Below are positions 1 through 9,113 of a stretch of DNA of 64,000 bases, in pieces; positions within the stretch are counted from its first letter, which is position 1, and the number at the start of each line of letters is the position of its first letter. The stretch comes from Dehalococcoidia bacterium (GTDB lineage: Bacteria; Chloroflexota; Dehalococcoidia; Lucifugimonadales; Lucifugimonadaceae). Below the pieces are notes generated by a model. The model was not told the origin of the DNA. It searched no databases and saw only the letters and a list, made by a program, of their open reading frames with translations. The stretch is from NCBI GenBank assembly GCA_022824185.1, contig JAJEAU010000008.1, forward strand, positions 62,001-126,000, read 5' to 3'. The translations under genes were made by a program, and so were the position numbers.

Positions 1-796
1 AATCCGAACCGCCAGACTTGACCAATCCATACCGATCCGCGTACGCCGAATATCGATCGATCATGTCGCTTCCGTACTTCTCGGCGTACACCTCGATCCC
101 CGCCAAACCACATGGGACTAGGACCTCTAATGCCTCCTCGATGTCTCTCACCGTCCGAGGATGTGCAATCGTCGAGACGCCGCCGGCGCCATGCACCAAC
201 TCCAGAGCGCGCGTTCCTTCAAGTTTCCGCCTCGAAACATACCCCGGTTTGCCAGGCGTCAGGTATCGCGAAAAAGCATCCGAGACAGTCTCAACGTAAC
301 CGCGAGCGACCATCGCCCGTGCGATATGGGGCCGCCCGATCGCATCATCTGCGTTCGCTACGACCTCACCCCAATCCAGCGGCAATCCGATCTCTGCCAA
401 ACGCTCGACTATCTCTTCTGCCTTCGTCTCCCGGTCCTCACGCAACAAGGCCAACTCAGCTTGCAAAGCCGCATTCCGGCGATCGACAAAATGACAGACC
501 AGATGTAGCTCGCTCTCTCCAATCTCCGAGCTCAACTCGATGCCGGGGATAAATGAAATCTCCGGATACCGTTCACTAGCAGTCTCCGCCTCATCCAATC
601 CCGACGTCGTGTCATGGTCTGTGACCGCAAAAAAGCGCAGCGAAGTTCCGCTCACGAATTCCACGATCTCCGTCGGTGATAAAACACCATCCGAAGCGTT
701 GGTGTGCAGGTGCAGATCCTCTCGGATTTCCCACGGAGGCGCTGTCCCTAGAGCCGCGCCCGGGTCATGCCGCGCCCCAGTGTTTCTGGCAATCAT
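1..796 (-). CDS. PHP-domain phosphoesterase (TrpH/YciV-like), C-terminus cut by window edge
   Basis: The minus-strand frame stays open from an ATG at 796 to the window start. The protein begins with a short leader, then DLHLHTNASDG about 30 residues in (PHP motif I), then FAVTDHD (motif II), an IPGIELSSE segment, GRPHIARAM, STIAHPRT and finally YGLVKSGGSD at the edge, where the family usually continues FHG. These His/Asp/Glu motifs bind the metal cluster. Relatives hydrolyse 3',5'-nucleoside bisphosphates or trim RNA 5' ends. The start lies 58 bp after the rny stop on the same strand, so co-transcription and an RNA-turnover role fit, which is inference. No strong Shine-Dalgarno site is visible before 796. 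Confidence 0.85.
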   Translation of the reverse strand, partial: MIARNTGARHDPGAALGTAPPWEIREDLHLHTNASDGVLSPTEIVEFVSGTSLRFFAVTDHDTTSGLDEAETASERYPEISFIPGIELSSEIGESELHLVCHFVDRRNAALQAELALLREDRETKAEEIVERLAEIGLPLDWGEVVANADDAIGRPHIARAMVARGYVETVSDAFSRYLTPGKPGYVSRRKLEGTRALELVHGAGGVSTIAHPRTVRDIEEALEVLVPCGLAGIEVYAEKYGSDMIDRYSAYADRYGLVKSGGSD

Positions 797-854
797 CGAG
801 TTGGAATCTCACGCCCGGCAAGTTCGGATCGCAACACCCTTACGGCGCAACGAC

Positions 855-2384
855 CTAGCTGGCCACCGATTCTGAGCGCGATTCCCTGATCACGATTACT
901 TTGATCAATCCGGGATACTGCAACCGTTGCTCGATCGCCTTCGCGATGTCGTTCGACAACGTGCTGGCCTCAGCATCGGTTACCTTTTGCGGGTCGACCA
1001 ACACCCGAACTTCGCGCCCTGCTTGGATCGCAAACACTCGCCGAACGCCGTCGAAACCACGAGCAACATTTTCGAGCTCGTTCAGACGCTTCAGGTAATT
1101 CTCGTTGGTGTCGTTCCTCGCACCCGGTCGGGCCGCACTTATCGCATCCGCTGCCGCAACAATGAACGAGATTGGTGTGGTCATCTCGCGGTCGTGGTGT
1201 TCGCGTATCGGCAAAACGATGTTGTCTCGCAAACCGTATTGGGCCGCAACGTCAGCACCGATCTCGGCATGGGGTCCTTCGACCTCATGCGTCAGAGCTT
1301 TTCCTATGTCGTGAAGGAAACCAGCAGTCTTCGCAACTTGCGCGTTGGCACCGATCTGAGATGCCAGCATGCCTGAAAAGTGACCGACCTCGATGCAGTG
1401 CTGAAGCACGTTCTCGCCGTACGAGTAACGATACTTCAACCGTCCCATCAGCTTGGTCAGTTCAGTGTGCAATCCTCTTACCCCGACATCCAACACCGCA
1501 TCTTCCCCGGCTTTGCGCACCGTAACGTCTACTTCACGCTGGGCTTTGCGTACAGCTTCCTCAATCCGCGCTGGTTGGATACGACCATCCTTGATCAACC
1601 TGACCAATGCGACCCGCGCAACCTCTCGCCTGATCGGATCGAAACAGGAGATCGCAACCGTATCCGGTGTGTCATCCACCAACAAGTCGACTCCCGTTGT
1701 CGCCTCGATTGCGCGAATGTTACGCCCCTCACGGCCGATCAATCGCCCCTTCACATCCTCGGAAGGAATCGGAATGCTCGTTACCGATGCTTCACCGACC
1801 ACGTCCGACGCAAATCGCTGCATCGACGCCGCCAGGATCTCCTTCGCCCGTTCATCGGCCTCGTCTTGGTATTGAATCTCGGCCTCACGGAAACGACGTT
1901 TGAATTCATACTCGTTTTCTTCTTCGGCGCGTTTCAACAAGATGTCTTGAGCAGCGTCCCTGGACATGCCGGAAATCCGCTCTAATTCGGTCGCCGAGCG
2001 TTCCTTCAACGCCTCGTCCTCGAGCTTGAGGCGCTCCTCTAATTCCTTCAACTCCGTTTGCTGTGTACGAAGTTCCTCCGCCGACCTGTCAATCCGACGC
2101 TGTATGCGCTGTAAATCGCGTCGTTCTCGTCGGGCCTGTCTCGCCGAATTGGTTCTTTCTGTTTCGATCTCCTTTCTGAATTCTTCCGCTCGATTTTGTG
2201 ATTCTTGGAGAATCTCGTTGCTTCGTGTCCGCGCCTGTTCAATTTGTTGCGTAAGTGCATCCTCGGTCGCCCTGATGGCCCTCGAATTGAGGCGTGCATT
2301 GCCCCAGTATCCGATCGCCACGCCGGCTATCAGAAACACCAACGCAGACATGCTTGCGAGGCCGGCTACTAAGGCAGGATTCAT
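855..2384 (-). CDS. rny: Ribonuclease Y
   Basis: Membrane-anchored endoribonuclease that starts mRNA decay. The 509-residue protein has the full family layout: an N-terminal membrane helix (LVAGLASMSALVFLIAGVAIGYW), a long charged coiled coil to about residue 190, a KH domain with GRLIGREGRNIRAIE near 210-225, and an HD domain with HCIEVGHFSGM and FLHDIGKALTHE near 330-360. Length is normal. An AGAGGAG site lies about 8 nt before the ATG. It is followed on the same strand by the PHP phosphoesterase gene. The 5' leader carries a perfect 8-bp hairpin (2492-2513). Confidence 0.97.
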   Translation of the reverse strand: MNPALVAGLASMSALVFLIAGVAIGYWGNARLNSRAIRATEDALTQQIEQARTRSNEILQESQNRAEEFRKEIETERTNSARQARRERRDLQRIQRRIDRSAEELRTQQTELKELEERLKLEDEALKERSATELERISGMSRDAAQDILLKRAEEENEYEFKRRFREAEIQYQDEADERAKEILAASMQRFASDVVGEASVTSIPIPSEDVKGRLIGREGRNIRAIEATTGVDLLVDDTPDTVAISCFDPIRREVARVALVRLIKDGRIQPARIEEAVRKAQREVDVTVRKAGEDAVLDVGVRGLHTELTKLMGRLKYRYSYGENVLQHCIEVGHFSGMLASQIGANAQVAKTAGFLHDIGKALTHEVEGPHAEIGADVAAQYGLRDNIVLPIREHHDREMTTPISFIVAAADAISAARPGARNDTNENYLKRLNELENVARGFDGVRRVFAIQAGREVRVLVDPQKVTDAEASTLSNDIAKAIEQRLQYPGLIKVIVIRESRSESVAS

Positions 2385-2715
2385 GGATTGACTCCTCTTT
2401 GTAGCCGCAGTTTCCTGCGTCTGAACCGCGTCGGAGCATTTCCACGCGAACCGCCACTTCGGCCTGAATCGCCGCTAACTAGGTGCTTTGGAGCTTCGGA
2501 AAACGCCGAAGCTTGCCGGATTGGCTCTAATGTCCGTGTGAAACGGGTTGTTTACTCAACGCGATCCACTTCATTGCTTCTGGTTAAATCTTACGAACCA
2601 CAGTCGATTTACGCAACACATTAACCAAGCCGCGTCTCAGTTTGAATTCGCGCAGATGGCATCCATTGCACGAGCAAACCGCGCCGAAGGGCGCGCATTA
2701 ATCGACGAAACGCGC
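2385..2715. other. 331-bp intergenic leader between L25 gene and rny
   Basis: No gene is supported here. Two hairpins are visible. One at 2492-2513 has AGCTTCGG pairing with CCGAAGCT around a 6-nt loop and would lie in the rny 5' leader. One at 2680-2695 has CGCGCC pairing with GGCGCG around a tetraloop just after the L25 stop. Neither is followed by a clear T-run on the minus strand, so terminator function is doubtful. Confidence 0.5.
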
Positions 2716-3384
2716 CTATTGGGAACTTTCTGGGGAGTCGCCATCCTCGCCTTCGGCCTCGCCAACGGCTTCGCCTTCTTCGCCCTCGATGGCTTCTTCG
2801 TCAACCAAGTCTTCTTCAATGACGCGCGGCGGTTGTATCCAAGCAACCCGTTCATCCGGATCACTCGTCAACTCCACATCGGGCGGCAACGGCAAATCTG
2901 ACGCCAACACAGCGGCATCGAACGAATCCAGTCCTGAACAATCTGCCAGTAGTTCGTTCGGTATATCGTCAGGACGAGCTGACAACAACACCTCGTAAAC
3001 TCCCTGTGTAACGAAACCTGCTCCGCCACGCGTGCCCGGTGCTTCTTCCTGGTTGATGAGCACCACAGGTACTGGAGCCTCCACCGCCTGAGTAGGGTCG
3101 ACTCGCAGAAAATCCACATGCAAAACCGCACCCGACACGGGATGCGTTGCTACATCTCGAACCAACGTGAAATCCTGATTCTCGCCATCGGTTTCGACCG
3201 TCACCAACGAAGTCCTGCCTGCCTCGCGAACGACACTCACAAGGTGCCTTAGCTCAGCCTGCAACGACGACGGCGCATCGTTCAACCCATAAACGTGGAT
3301 CGGGACAATTCCCTTAGCTCTAAGGGCGCGATTCTTTTTGCCCATCGCGGTTCGGGTCTCGGCGTGAAGCACCAAATCGGCCAT
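2716..3384 (-). CDS. rplY: 50S ribosomal protein L25 (TL5/CTC type)
   Basis: 5S rRNA-binding ribosomal protein of the long CTC/TL5 form (222 residues). The N-terminal L25 domain runs from LHAETRTAMGKKNRALRAKGIVPIHVYG, and the C-terminal TL5 beta domain includes VTHPVSGAVLHVDFLRVD and PVPVVLINQEEAPG. It ends in a very acidic tail (DLVDEEAIEGEEGEAVGEAEGEDGD, shown here only as evidence of composition). A GGGGGAG site sits about 9 nt before the ATG. It lies upstream of rny on the same strand and diverges from the Rrf2 gene. Confidence 0.95.
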   Translation of the reverse strand: MADLVLHAETRTAMGKKNRALRAKGIVPIHVYGLNDAPSSLQAELRHLVSVVREAGRTSLVTVETDGENQDFTLVRDVATHPVSGAVLHVDFLRVDPTQAVEAPVPVVLINQEEAPGTRGGAGFVTQGVYEVLLSARPDDIPNELLADCSGLDSFDAAVLASDLPLPPDVELTSDPDERVAWIQPPRVIEEDLVDEEAIEGEEGEAVGEAEGEDGDSPESSQ

Positions 3385-3677
3385 TTTCGATCTGCTCCCC
3401 CTAAGCGGGTCAGGTAGTTACGGTTTTCGTCTCGTCGACGACTGCGCGCCAAGACAACCAATTTGGCAACGGCGCGCAATCACATTTACAACAACCTCCG
3501 ATTCTACCCTCCGCATTCATACTTTCCAACTCAACCGCCCCTTACGCTTACCTCAACTGGACGTGTGTATACTGAGTTCAACCAACTCCAACGGTCAAGT
3601 CGTCATTTAAACCGTTCTTTGGCGAATATCAACGACGGACAACCAACTCCGTCGAATCGTCGGCCATGCTGATACCT

Positions 3678-4118
3678 ATGAAAGTGGACTATGCTGTCCG
3701 AATGCTCGTATTCCTCGCGATGCAATCGGACGGAGAGTACACGTCCACTTCCCATATCGCCAAACAGCAACACATCCCCGAACCCTTTCTCCTGCGCATC
3801 TCCGCGGACCTTTCACGGTCTGGCCTCATCGATTCTCGCCGAGGTCCTGGCGGGGGAGTGCGGTTAGCACTATCACCATCCGAAATCACAGTTGGAACCG
3901 TGGTGGCATCCGTCGACCATAGTTTTTCTGCCATGGACTGCCTGACAGAGCCTGACGCATGCCTCATATCTGGCGCTTGCTCTCAACGAGAATTGTGGCG
4001 CGACGTTGAGAAGATGCTCCTGCGATATCTGTTCCAGATCAAAATCGAAGATCTTGTCACCAAACAACACACACTCGAGGGTGCCCAAGAACTCAGCCTG
4101 CAACTCAGTCAGAACTGA
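3678..4118 (+). CDS. Rrf2-family transcriptional regulator
   Basis: Winged-helix regulator of the Rrf2 family, whose members (IscR, CymR, NsrR) often sense Fe-S or cysteine status. Visible features are MKVDYAVRMLVFLAM at the N-terminus, the recognition region IPEPFLLRISADLSRSGLIDSRRGPGGGVRLA, and three cysteines in the pattern C-x6-C-x5-C (MDCLTEPDAC, SGAC) that could bind a cluster. An in-frame ATG at 3666 would add four residues; I prefer the MKVDYAVR start typical of the family. It is followed after about 106 bp by the MoeB-like and cysM genes, so control of sulfur metabolism is a reasonable inference. CymR-type function was not tested. Confidence 0.9.
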   Translation: MKVDYAVRMLVFLAMQSDGEYTSTSHIAKQQHIPEPFLLRISADLSRSGLIDSRRGPGGGVRLALSPSEITVGTVVASVDHSFSAMDCLTEPDACLISGACSQRELWRDVEKMLLRYLFQIKIEDLVTKQHTLEGAQELSLQLSQN

Positions 4119-4224
4119 ACTGCCATCCGAGTTAGCGTGTTAGTTCAATCACCTTCATTGGGATAGAATCAATAACAGGCGCAAATCCGCGCCCAAAAAG
4201 GCCGAAATCGACAGAACAGTACCC

Positions 4225-5100
4225 ATGCAGAGCACAAACGGATCCGTAAACGGTCGCCAAAACGGTAGCGCAGTTACCGCCGCACCAGCCCTAACACCCG
4301 CGCAAGTCCAGCGATATTCCCGACACCTCATCATGCCCAACGTCGGCAGCGCAGGGCAACGCGCGCTCGTCGGCGCCAAAGTGCTCGTCATTGGGGCCGG
4401 CGGTCTCGGCTCCCCTGTCTCGCTTTATCTCGCACTCGCGGGGGTCGGCACGATCGGCATCGTAGACTTCGACACCGTCGATGTCACAAACCTCCAACGC
4501 CAGATTCTCCACACCGACGCCGATGTTGGTCGCCGTAAGGTCGAATCCGCAAAAGAAACACTCGAAGCGCATAACCCCGACGTCAACGTGATCGTCCACG
4601 AAGAGCCCATCAACGCCGACAACGCAATGGACATCATCCCCAACTACGACATCGTCGTAAACGGGGCCGACAACTTTGCTACCAGGTACCTCGTCAACGA
4701 CGCCGCTTTCCTCGCTGGCAAACCCCTAGTCGATGGCGCAATTCTCGTTTTCGATGGGCAAGCTACAACCTATATCCCTGGACAAGGCTGCTACCGCTGC
4801 CTGTTCCCGGATCCGCCGCCACCTGGAGAGGTCCCCAACTGCGCCGAAGCTGGCGTTATCGGCGCACTACCTGGCCTCGTCGGTTCCATCCAAGCCCTCG
4901 AGACCATCAAGATTGCCATGGACATCGGCGAGACACTGTCTGGTCGAATGCTCATCATCGACGCGCTGACGATGGAGTTCCGCGAAATCAAAGTCCGCCG
5001 AAACCCCGACTGCAAGCTCTGCGGCGACAACCCCGAAGTCACCCAACTCATCGACTACGAGATCTTCTGCGGCATCGCACCCCCGCAGGCAGTCGCCTGA
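4225..5100 (+). CDS. MoeB/ThiF-family sulfur-carrier adenylyltransferase
   Basis: E1-like enzyme that adenylates the C-terminal Gly-Gly of a ubiquitin-fold sulfur carrier (MoaD/ThiS/CysO type). After a ~25-residue leader it shows RYSRHLIMPNVG, the nucleotide-binding loop VLVIGAGGLGSP, the acidic VDFDTVDVTNLQRQ segment, NGADNFATRYLVND, and the zinc cysteine pairs CYRCLF and CKLCG. At 291 residues it lacks the C-terminal rhodanese domain of MoeZ-type proteins. The next gene is a CysM-type synthase, which suggests the carrier served is used for cysteine synthesis. A plain MoeB role in molybdopterin synthesis is the alternative; no moa genes lie nearby. Confidence 0.92.
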   Translation: MQSTNGSVNGRQNGSAVTAAPALTPAQVQRYSRHLIMPNVGSAGQRALVGAKVLVIGAGGLGSPVSLYLALAGVGTIGIVDFDTVDVTNLQRQILHTDADVGRRKVESAKETLEAHNPDVNVIVHEEPINADNAMDIIPNYDIVVNGADNFATRYLVNDAAFLAGKPLVDGAILVFDGQATTYIPGQGCYRCLFPDPPPPGEVPNCAEAGVIGALPGLVGSIQALETIKIAMDIGETLSGRMLIIDALTMEFREIKVRRNPDCKLCGDNPEVTQLIDYEIFCGIAPPQAVA

Positions 5101-5118
5101 ATCCACCGTGATCCGTCC

Positions 5119-5222
5119 ACGTCATTCCGGCGAATGCCGGGATCCACACACGCACCGTCGTTCCGGCGCAGGCCGGATTCCACACACGCACCGTCATTCC
5201 GGCGCAGGCCGGAATCCATGGG
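5119..5222. repeat. REP-like palindromic repeat cluster (three units)
   Basis: Three close copies of a short palindromic unit with core CATTCCGGCG...GCCGG, separated by a 'ccacacacgcaccgt' spacer that is itself repeated, lie between the MoeB-like gene and cysM. Related units occur at 11,391-11,440 and 38,683-38,808, and a remnant at about 47,402. All are intergenic. Confidence 0.85.
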
Positions 5223-5236
5223 TCGGGCGGTAACCC

Positions 5237-6199
5237 ATGCAACTAGCGGAACGCGGCTCCGTGGCCCTCGATGTCACCCACGAGATCGGCAACACGCCGG
5301 TCGTCGACATCTCCAAGTTCAGCCCTAAACCCGAAGTCCGCTTACTCGCAAAACTCGAATCCGAAAACCCCACCGGAAGCGTCAAAGATCGCGTCGCACT
5401 CTCCCTAATCGACCAAGCCGAAAAAGACGGACTTCTAAACCGCGACAACGGCGGCGTAATCCTAGAACCCACTAGCGGGAACACCGGCATCGGCCTGGCC
5501 ATGATCGGACGTCTACGCGGCTACGGCGTCAAAGTCGTCATGCCCGAAAGCGTCAGCGCCGAACGCGTCCAACTGCTCGAAGGCTTCGGCGCCGAGATCA
5601 TATTCTCCGCACCAGAAAAAGGCACCAACGAGTCCATCAACGTCGCGAAAGAACTCGCGAACGAAAACCCCTCGTGGTTCATGCCATATCAATACGGCAA
5701 CCGCGCAAACCCTAACGCCCACTACAAATCCACCGGCCCCGAAATCGCACGCGACGTCCCCGACATCGACATGTTCGTCGCAGGCCTAGGCACCGGCGGC
5801 ACCCTCATGGGCGTCGGACGCGCCCTACGAGAACACAACCCTGACGTCAAAATCGTCGCAGCGGCGCCCCATCCCGACGACAAAGTCCAAGGTCTACGCT
5901 CCATCGAACACGGATTCATACCACCTGTTCTCGACCTCGACGCACTCGACGCCCGAATCATGGTCGAAGCCGAAGAGTCATTCTTCTGGACCAAAAAGCT
6001 ACTGACCGAAGCCGGCATCTTCGTAGGCGTCTCCTCAGGCGCAGTCCTCGCCAGCGCTATCAGAGCCGCGAATCGACTCGAATCCGGAAATATCGTCATG
6101 CTCTTCGCCGACGGCGGATGGAAATACCTCTCAACAGGCATCTACACCCGCGACTGGTCCGACATCCAAAACGAGGTCGAAGGCCAAACATGGTGGTAA
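5237..6199 (+). CDS. cysM: Cysteine synthase, CysM (O-phosphoserine/thiocarboxylate) type
   Basis: PLP enzyme of the cysteine synthase family. It shows IGNTPVVDISK, the Schiff-base lysine in NPTGSVKDRVA, the EPTSGNTGIGLAM loop, GLGTGGTLMG for phosphate binding, and GVSSGAVLAS. From memory it resembles M. tuberculosis CysM closely, including QYGNRANPNAHY, GLRSIEHGFIPP (with the arginine used there to read O-phosphoserine) and the EGQxWx C-terminus. That enzyme takes sulfur from the carrier CysO, which fits the MoeB-like gene just upstream. The start follows a repeat cluster and has no clear Shine-Dalgarno site; a GTG at 5261 is possible. It overlaps the amidase gene by 10 bp. Confidence 0.92.
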   Translation: MQLAERGSVALDVTHEIGNTPVVDISKFSPKPEVRLLAKLESENPTGSVKDRVALSLIDQAEKDGLLNRDNGGVILEPTSGNTGIGLAMIGRLRGYGVKVVMPESVSAERVQLLEGFGAEIIFSAPEKGTNESINVAKELANENPSWFMPYQYGNRANPNAHYKSTGPEIARDVPDIDMFVAGLGTGGTLMGVGRALREHNPDVKIVAAAPHPDDKVQGLRSIEHGFIPPVLDLDALDARIMVEAEESFFWTKKLLTEAGIFVGVSSGAVLASAIRAANRLESGNIVMLFADGGWKYLSTGIYTRDWSDIQNEVEGQTWW

Positions 6200-7647
6200 A
6201 AACTCCCCCAACCTCCGCGACTGAACTCTGCTTCTCTACCGCAACCGACATCGCGGCATGGATCCGAGACGGCCAAATCTCCGCAAGAGATGTCATGGCG
6301 GCCCACCTGAACCAAATCGAGCGCATCAACCCCAAAGTCAACGCCATCGTCACACTCCTTGATGGCGACGACCTCTTGGCTCAAGCATCAAAGGCGGACG
6401 ACCACCAATCGAAGAATGGCACGAAGGGCCCTCTGCACGGTCTCCCCATCGGCATCAAAGACCTTCAACCCACCGCAGGTATCCGAACAACCTTCGGCTC
6501 ACCGATATTCAAAGACTTCATACCCACCGAAGACTCACTAACCGTCCAGCGATACAAACAGGCTGGCGCAATCGTCATCGGCAAGACCAACACCCCAGAA
6601 TTCGGCGCCGGATCCCAGACCTTCAACGAAGTCTTCGGCACCACACTCAACCCCTACGACCTCACCAAGACCTGCGGAGGCAGCAGCGGCGGAGCATCCG
6701 TAGCCCTCGCATGCGGAATGATGCCCATCGCCCAAGGCTCCGACTTCGGCGGTTCGCTCCGCAACCCCGCAGCATGGTCCAACGTCGTCGGAATGCGAAA
6801 CAGCATCGGCACAGTCCCGACCTATCCCGCACCCCTCGGCTACACCTCCGAATCTGTCACCGGCGGCATGGCGCGCACCGTAGCCGACGTCGCCCTTCAA
6901 TTAACCGCCCTTGCCGGACCCGACCCCCGCGTCCCTGCATCACTGATGCAAACCGCATCGATCTTCGCACAACCCCTCGATCGAGACTTCACCGGCACCC
7001 GCATCGCATGGAGCCGAACCGTCGGCGGTTCTCCCATCGATCCCATCATCACCCAAACCCTAGACTCCCAACGCCAGATATTCGAAGACCTCGGCTGCAC
7101 CATCGAAGACGCCGAACCACCGCTCGAAGACGCGATGGATATCTTCCACACCCTCCGAGCCGCAATCTTCGCACACCAGCACGAAGCCAACATCCGAGAC
7201 CACCGAGACCTCGTCAAGCAGACCATCATCTGGAACGCTGAAGAGGGCATGAAACTCACCGCCCTCGAAGTCAAAAAAGCCGAAGAAGCCCGATCAGCAC
7301 TTTACGGCCGAATGGCAGACTTCCTGTCCAACTACGACTACCTCATCCTCCCCGTAACCTCCGTCCCACCATTCCCGGCCGACCAGGAATACCCGACCGA
7401 AGTAGCAGGTAAACCCCTCACCAACTACCTCGAGTGGATGGCCCCCTGCTCATCGATCACAGTCACCGGCCTCCCAGCAATCTCAGTCCCCGCAGGCTTC
7501 GACTCCAACGGCCTCCCGGCGGGCCTCCAAATCGTAGGCAAACAAAGAGCCGACTTCACCGTCCTCCAACTAGCCCACGCCTACGAAAATCAAACCCAAC
7601 ACTGGCGCACGCGACCAGTAATCCTCGATCCGCAGTTGACTACTTAG
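6190..7647 (+). CDS. Amidase signature family enzyme
   Basis: Hydrolase of the amidase signature superfamily (amide to acid plus ammonia). The catalytic Ser-cisSer-Lys set is visible: Lys in [11 protein letters not shown], and the serines in [16 protein letters not shown] with [12 protein letters not shown]. The C-terminal [16 protein letters not shown] segment is typical. The ATG at 6190 gives 485 residues, a normal size. A longer in-frame start at 6118 would overlap cysM by more than 80 bp and adds a non-family leader. The short overlap with cysM suggests translational coupling. The substrate is unknown; GatA is less likely because no gatB or gatC is nearby. Confidence 0.92.
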   Translation: MVVKTPPTSATELCFSTATDIAAWIRDGQISARDVMAAHLNQIERINPKVNAIVTLLDGDDLLAQASKADDHQSKNGTKGPLHGLPIGIKDLQPTAGIRTTFGSPIFKDFIPTEDSLTVQRYKQAGAIVIGKTNTPEFGAGSQTFNEVFGTTLNPYDLTKTCGGSSGGASVALACGMMPIAQGSDFGGSLRNPAAWSNVVGMRNSIGTVPTYPAPLGYTSESVTGGMARTVADVALQLTALAGPDPRVPASLMQTASIFAQPLDRDFTGTRIAWSRTVGGSPIDPIITQTLDSQRQIFEDLGCTIEDAEPPLEDAMDIFHTLRAAIFAHQHEANIRDHRDLVKQTIIWNAEEGMKLTALEVKKAEEARSALYGRMADFLSNYDYLILPVTSVPPFPADQEYPTEVAGKPLTNYLEWMAPCSSITVTGLPAISVPAGFDSNGLPAGLQIVGKQRADFTVLQLAHAYENQTQHWRTRPVILDPQLTT

Positions 7648-7661
7648 CGGGATAGGCATTC

Positions 7662-7895
7662 CTAACCCGCCGCCATAACTCCTACTTCCACGGCCGTGGC
7701 CGTTGTTCGCGGTTCCGGAACGGGCTCACCATGCTCCTGAAGGCTCTCGATGTGAAATCCAATGGCCTCCCGGATCTCCTCCAAGGTTTGTTCCTCCGTA
7801 TCACCTGTAGCTACACACCCCGGCAAATCCGGCACGTAAGCAGCGAAGTTCGAAGACGCTTTTTCGATGACGACGGTATATTTCACGGCACTCAT
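7662..7895 (-). CDS. hicB: HicB-family antitoxin
   Basis: Short HicB-like protein of 77 residues: MSAVKYTVVIEKASSNFAAYVPDLPGC, then a GDTEEQTLEEIREAI helix and the conserved IESLQEHGEPVPEP. The family neutralises HicA and represses its own operon. It lacks a long C-terminal DNA-binding domain, so it is of the compact type. The ATG at 7895 overlaps the hicA stop as ATGA. An in-frame upstream ATG at 7931 lies inside hicA and is rejected. Confidence 0.88.
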   Translation of the reverse strand: MSAVKYTVVIEKASSNFAAYVPDLPGCVATGDTEEQTLEEIREAIGFHIESLQEHGEPVPEPRTTATAVEVGVMAAG

Positions 7896-8083
7896 CCTTT
7901 GAGTCCAGACTGCTTCAATATGCTGTTCCACGTACCAGGTGGCAAATCGTCTCGAGGTTTGCCAGGAACGGTAACGGTCCCCGGTTTCACCGGGTGCCGG
8001 TATTGGCGATGACTTCCTCTTGTCCTAACCATACGCCAACCGTCACGCTCGATAAGCCGAATTGCATCCCTAACCTTAGGCAT
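7892..8083 (-). CDS. hicA: HicA-family mRNA interferase toxin
   Basis: 63-residue dsRBD-like toxin of the HicA family, which cleaves mRNA during translation. VRDAIRLIERDGWRMVRTRGSHRQYRHP contains the conserved GSH with the catalytic histidine, followed by KPGTVTVPGKPRDDLPPGTWNSILKQSGL. The gene order hicA-hicB with an ATGA overlap is the common arrangement. The pair sits between the amidase and the aldolase gene with no other mobile signs. Confidence 0.92.
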   Translation of the reverse strand: MPKVRDAIRLIERDGWRMVRTRGSHRQYRHPVKPGTVTVPGKPRDDLPPGTWNSILKQSGLKG

Positions 8084-8244
8084 CGCTCAGACTTTCTCTC
8101 AACCGGTTTCAGTTCTGGGAGAACCGAAAAACTAATTTCGCAACCGTCACATCCCCGCATACGCCTCGCGTATCTTAATCCGATTTGACCAATCTCAGCA
8201 ACCAGCAATGGCAAAGCACGATCAACCATGCGCTTTCGTGAACT

Positions 8245-9000
8245 TCACCTAACCTCCCCCCAATACGCCTTCACTCCCACCCCCAAAACCGTAGTCAAAT
8301 GCGCATACAAATAACCAACCCCCAACTCCCGATACCGCACCGCCGCACCCGCATCCCCCGCGCTCCCCGAAACCTTACCCGCCGCCGCAATCACACCAAA
8401 TACACGCTCCATCGCCTCCCGAACAACCGGATGATCCGACCGACCCGGATACCCCAATGACTGCGACAGATCCGACGGCCCGACAAAAAACACATCAACA
8501 CCCTCAACCCCCACAATCTCATCGATATTCTCTACCGCCTCCGCATCTTCGATCTGCAAGCAAACCAACGTCTCCCGGTTCGAGACCTCAGCATATTCCG
8601 ACATCGACATCCCCTGGCCATACGAAGACGACCTCACTCCCGCTGCCAGGCTCCGTTCTCCCAGCGGGTGATATTTCACCGCCTCAACCGCCCGACGCGC
8701 ATCCTCCGCCGTCCTGACATGCGGCACTTGGACACCCATCACACCCCGATCCATGACCTGCCCGATCGCCTCAAACGAATTCACCGACGGCCTAGCGATT
8801 GCAGTAACCCCAACAGCCTCGGCCGCCATCGCCATCAACTCCACGCTCTCAACCGATATCGATCCGTGCTCACAGTCGATCAATACCCAGTCAAACCCCA
8901 TCCGGCCCACAACATCCACCACGTGCGGCGACGGAAACATCACCGAAACGCCAAACGCGGGATCACCGGACATCAACTTCCGCTTCATCTCATTTCGCAT
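8245..9000 (-). CDS. HpcH/HpaI-family 2-keto-3-deoxy acid aldolase
   Basis: Class II pyruvate aldolase of the HpcH/HpaI family, 251 residues. Visible motifs are DWVLIDCEHGSIS with the catalytic histidine, TAIARP with the phosphate/pyruvate-binding arginine, GVQVPHVRTAEDARRAVEAVKYHPLGERS, the metal-binding glutamate in LQIEDAEAV and GPSDLSQSLG. The usual reaction is retro-aldol cleavage of 4-hydroxy-2-oxo acids to pyruvate and an aldehyde. The exact substrate cannot be read. It is transcribed away from the DUF3604 gene, with about 110 bp between them. Confidence 0.92.
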   Translation of the reverse strand: MRNEMKRKLMSGDPAFGVSVMFPSPHVVDVVGRMGFDWVLIDCEHGSISVESVELMAMAAEAVGVTAIARPSVNSFEAIGQVMDRGVMGVQVPHVRTAEDARRAVEAVKYHPLGERSLAAGVRSSSYGQGMSMSEYAEVSNRETLVCLQIEDAEAVENIDEIVGVEGVDVFFVGPSDLSQSLGYPGRSDHPVVREAMERVFGVIAAAGKVSGSAGDAGAAVRYRELGVGYLYAHLTTVLGVGVKAYWGEVR

Positions 9001-9113
9001 CGATTCCTACCCTCCTAGAGCTAATCCCCCGAAATGCTAACCCCAACATCACCGATCCGACCGCATAATACGACTAGCCAAACGACCACCCCAATCCATC
9101 CCCGGAGCCCGTC

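Noticed and set aside
2680..2695. Hairpin after the L25 gene as intrinsic terminator
   Set aside because: The 6-bp stem has no T-run on the minus strand; kept only as a note in the intergenic entry.
7987..8229. 80-codon minus-strand ORF upstream of hicA
   Set aside because: It overlaps hicA out of frame, has no recognisable motif, and hicA has clear family evidence.
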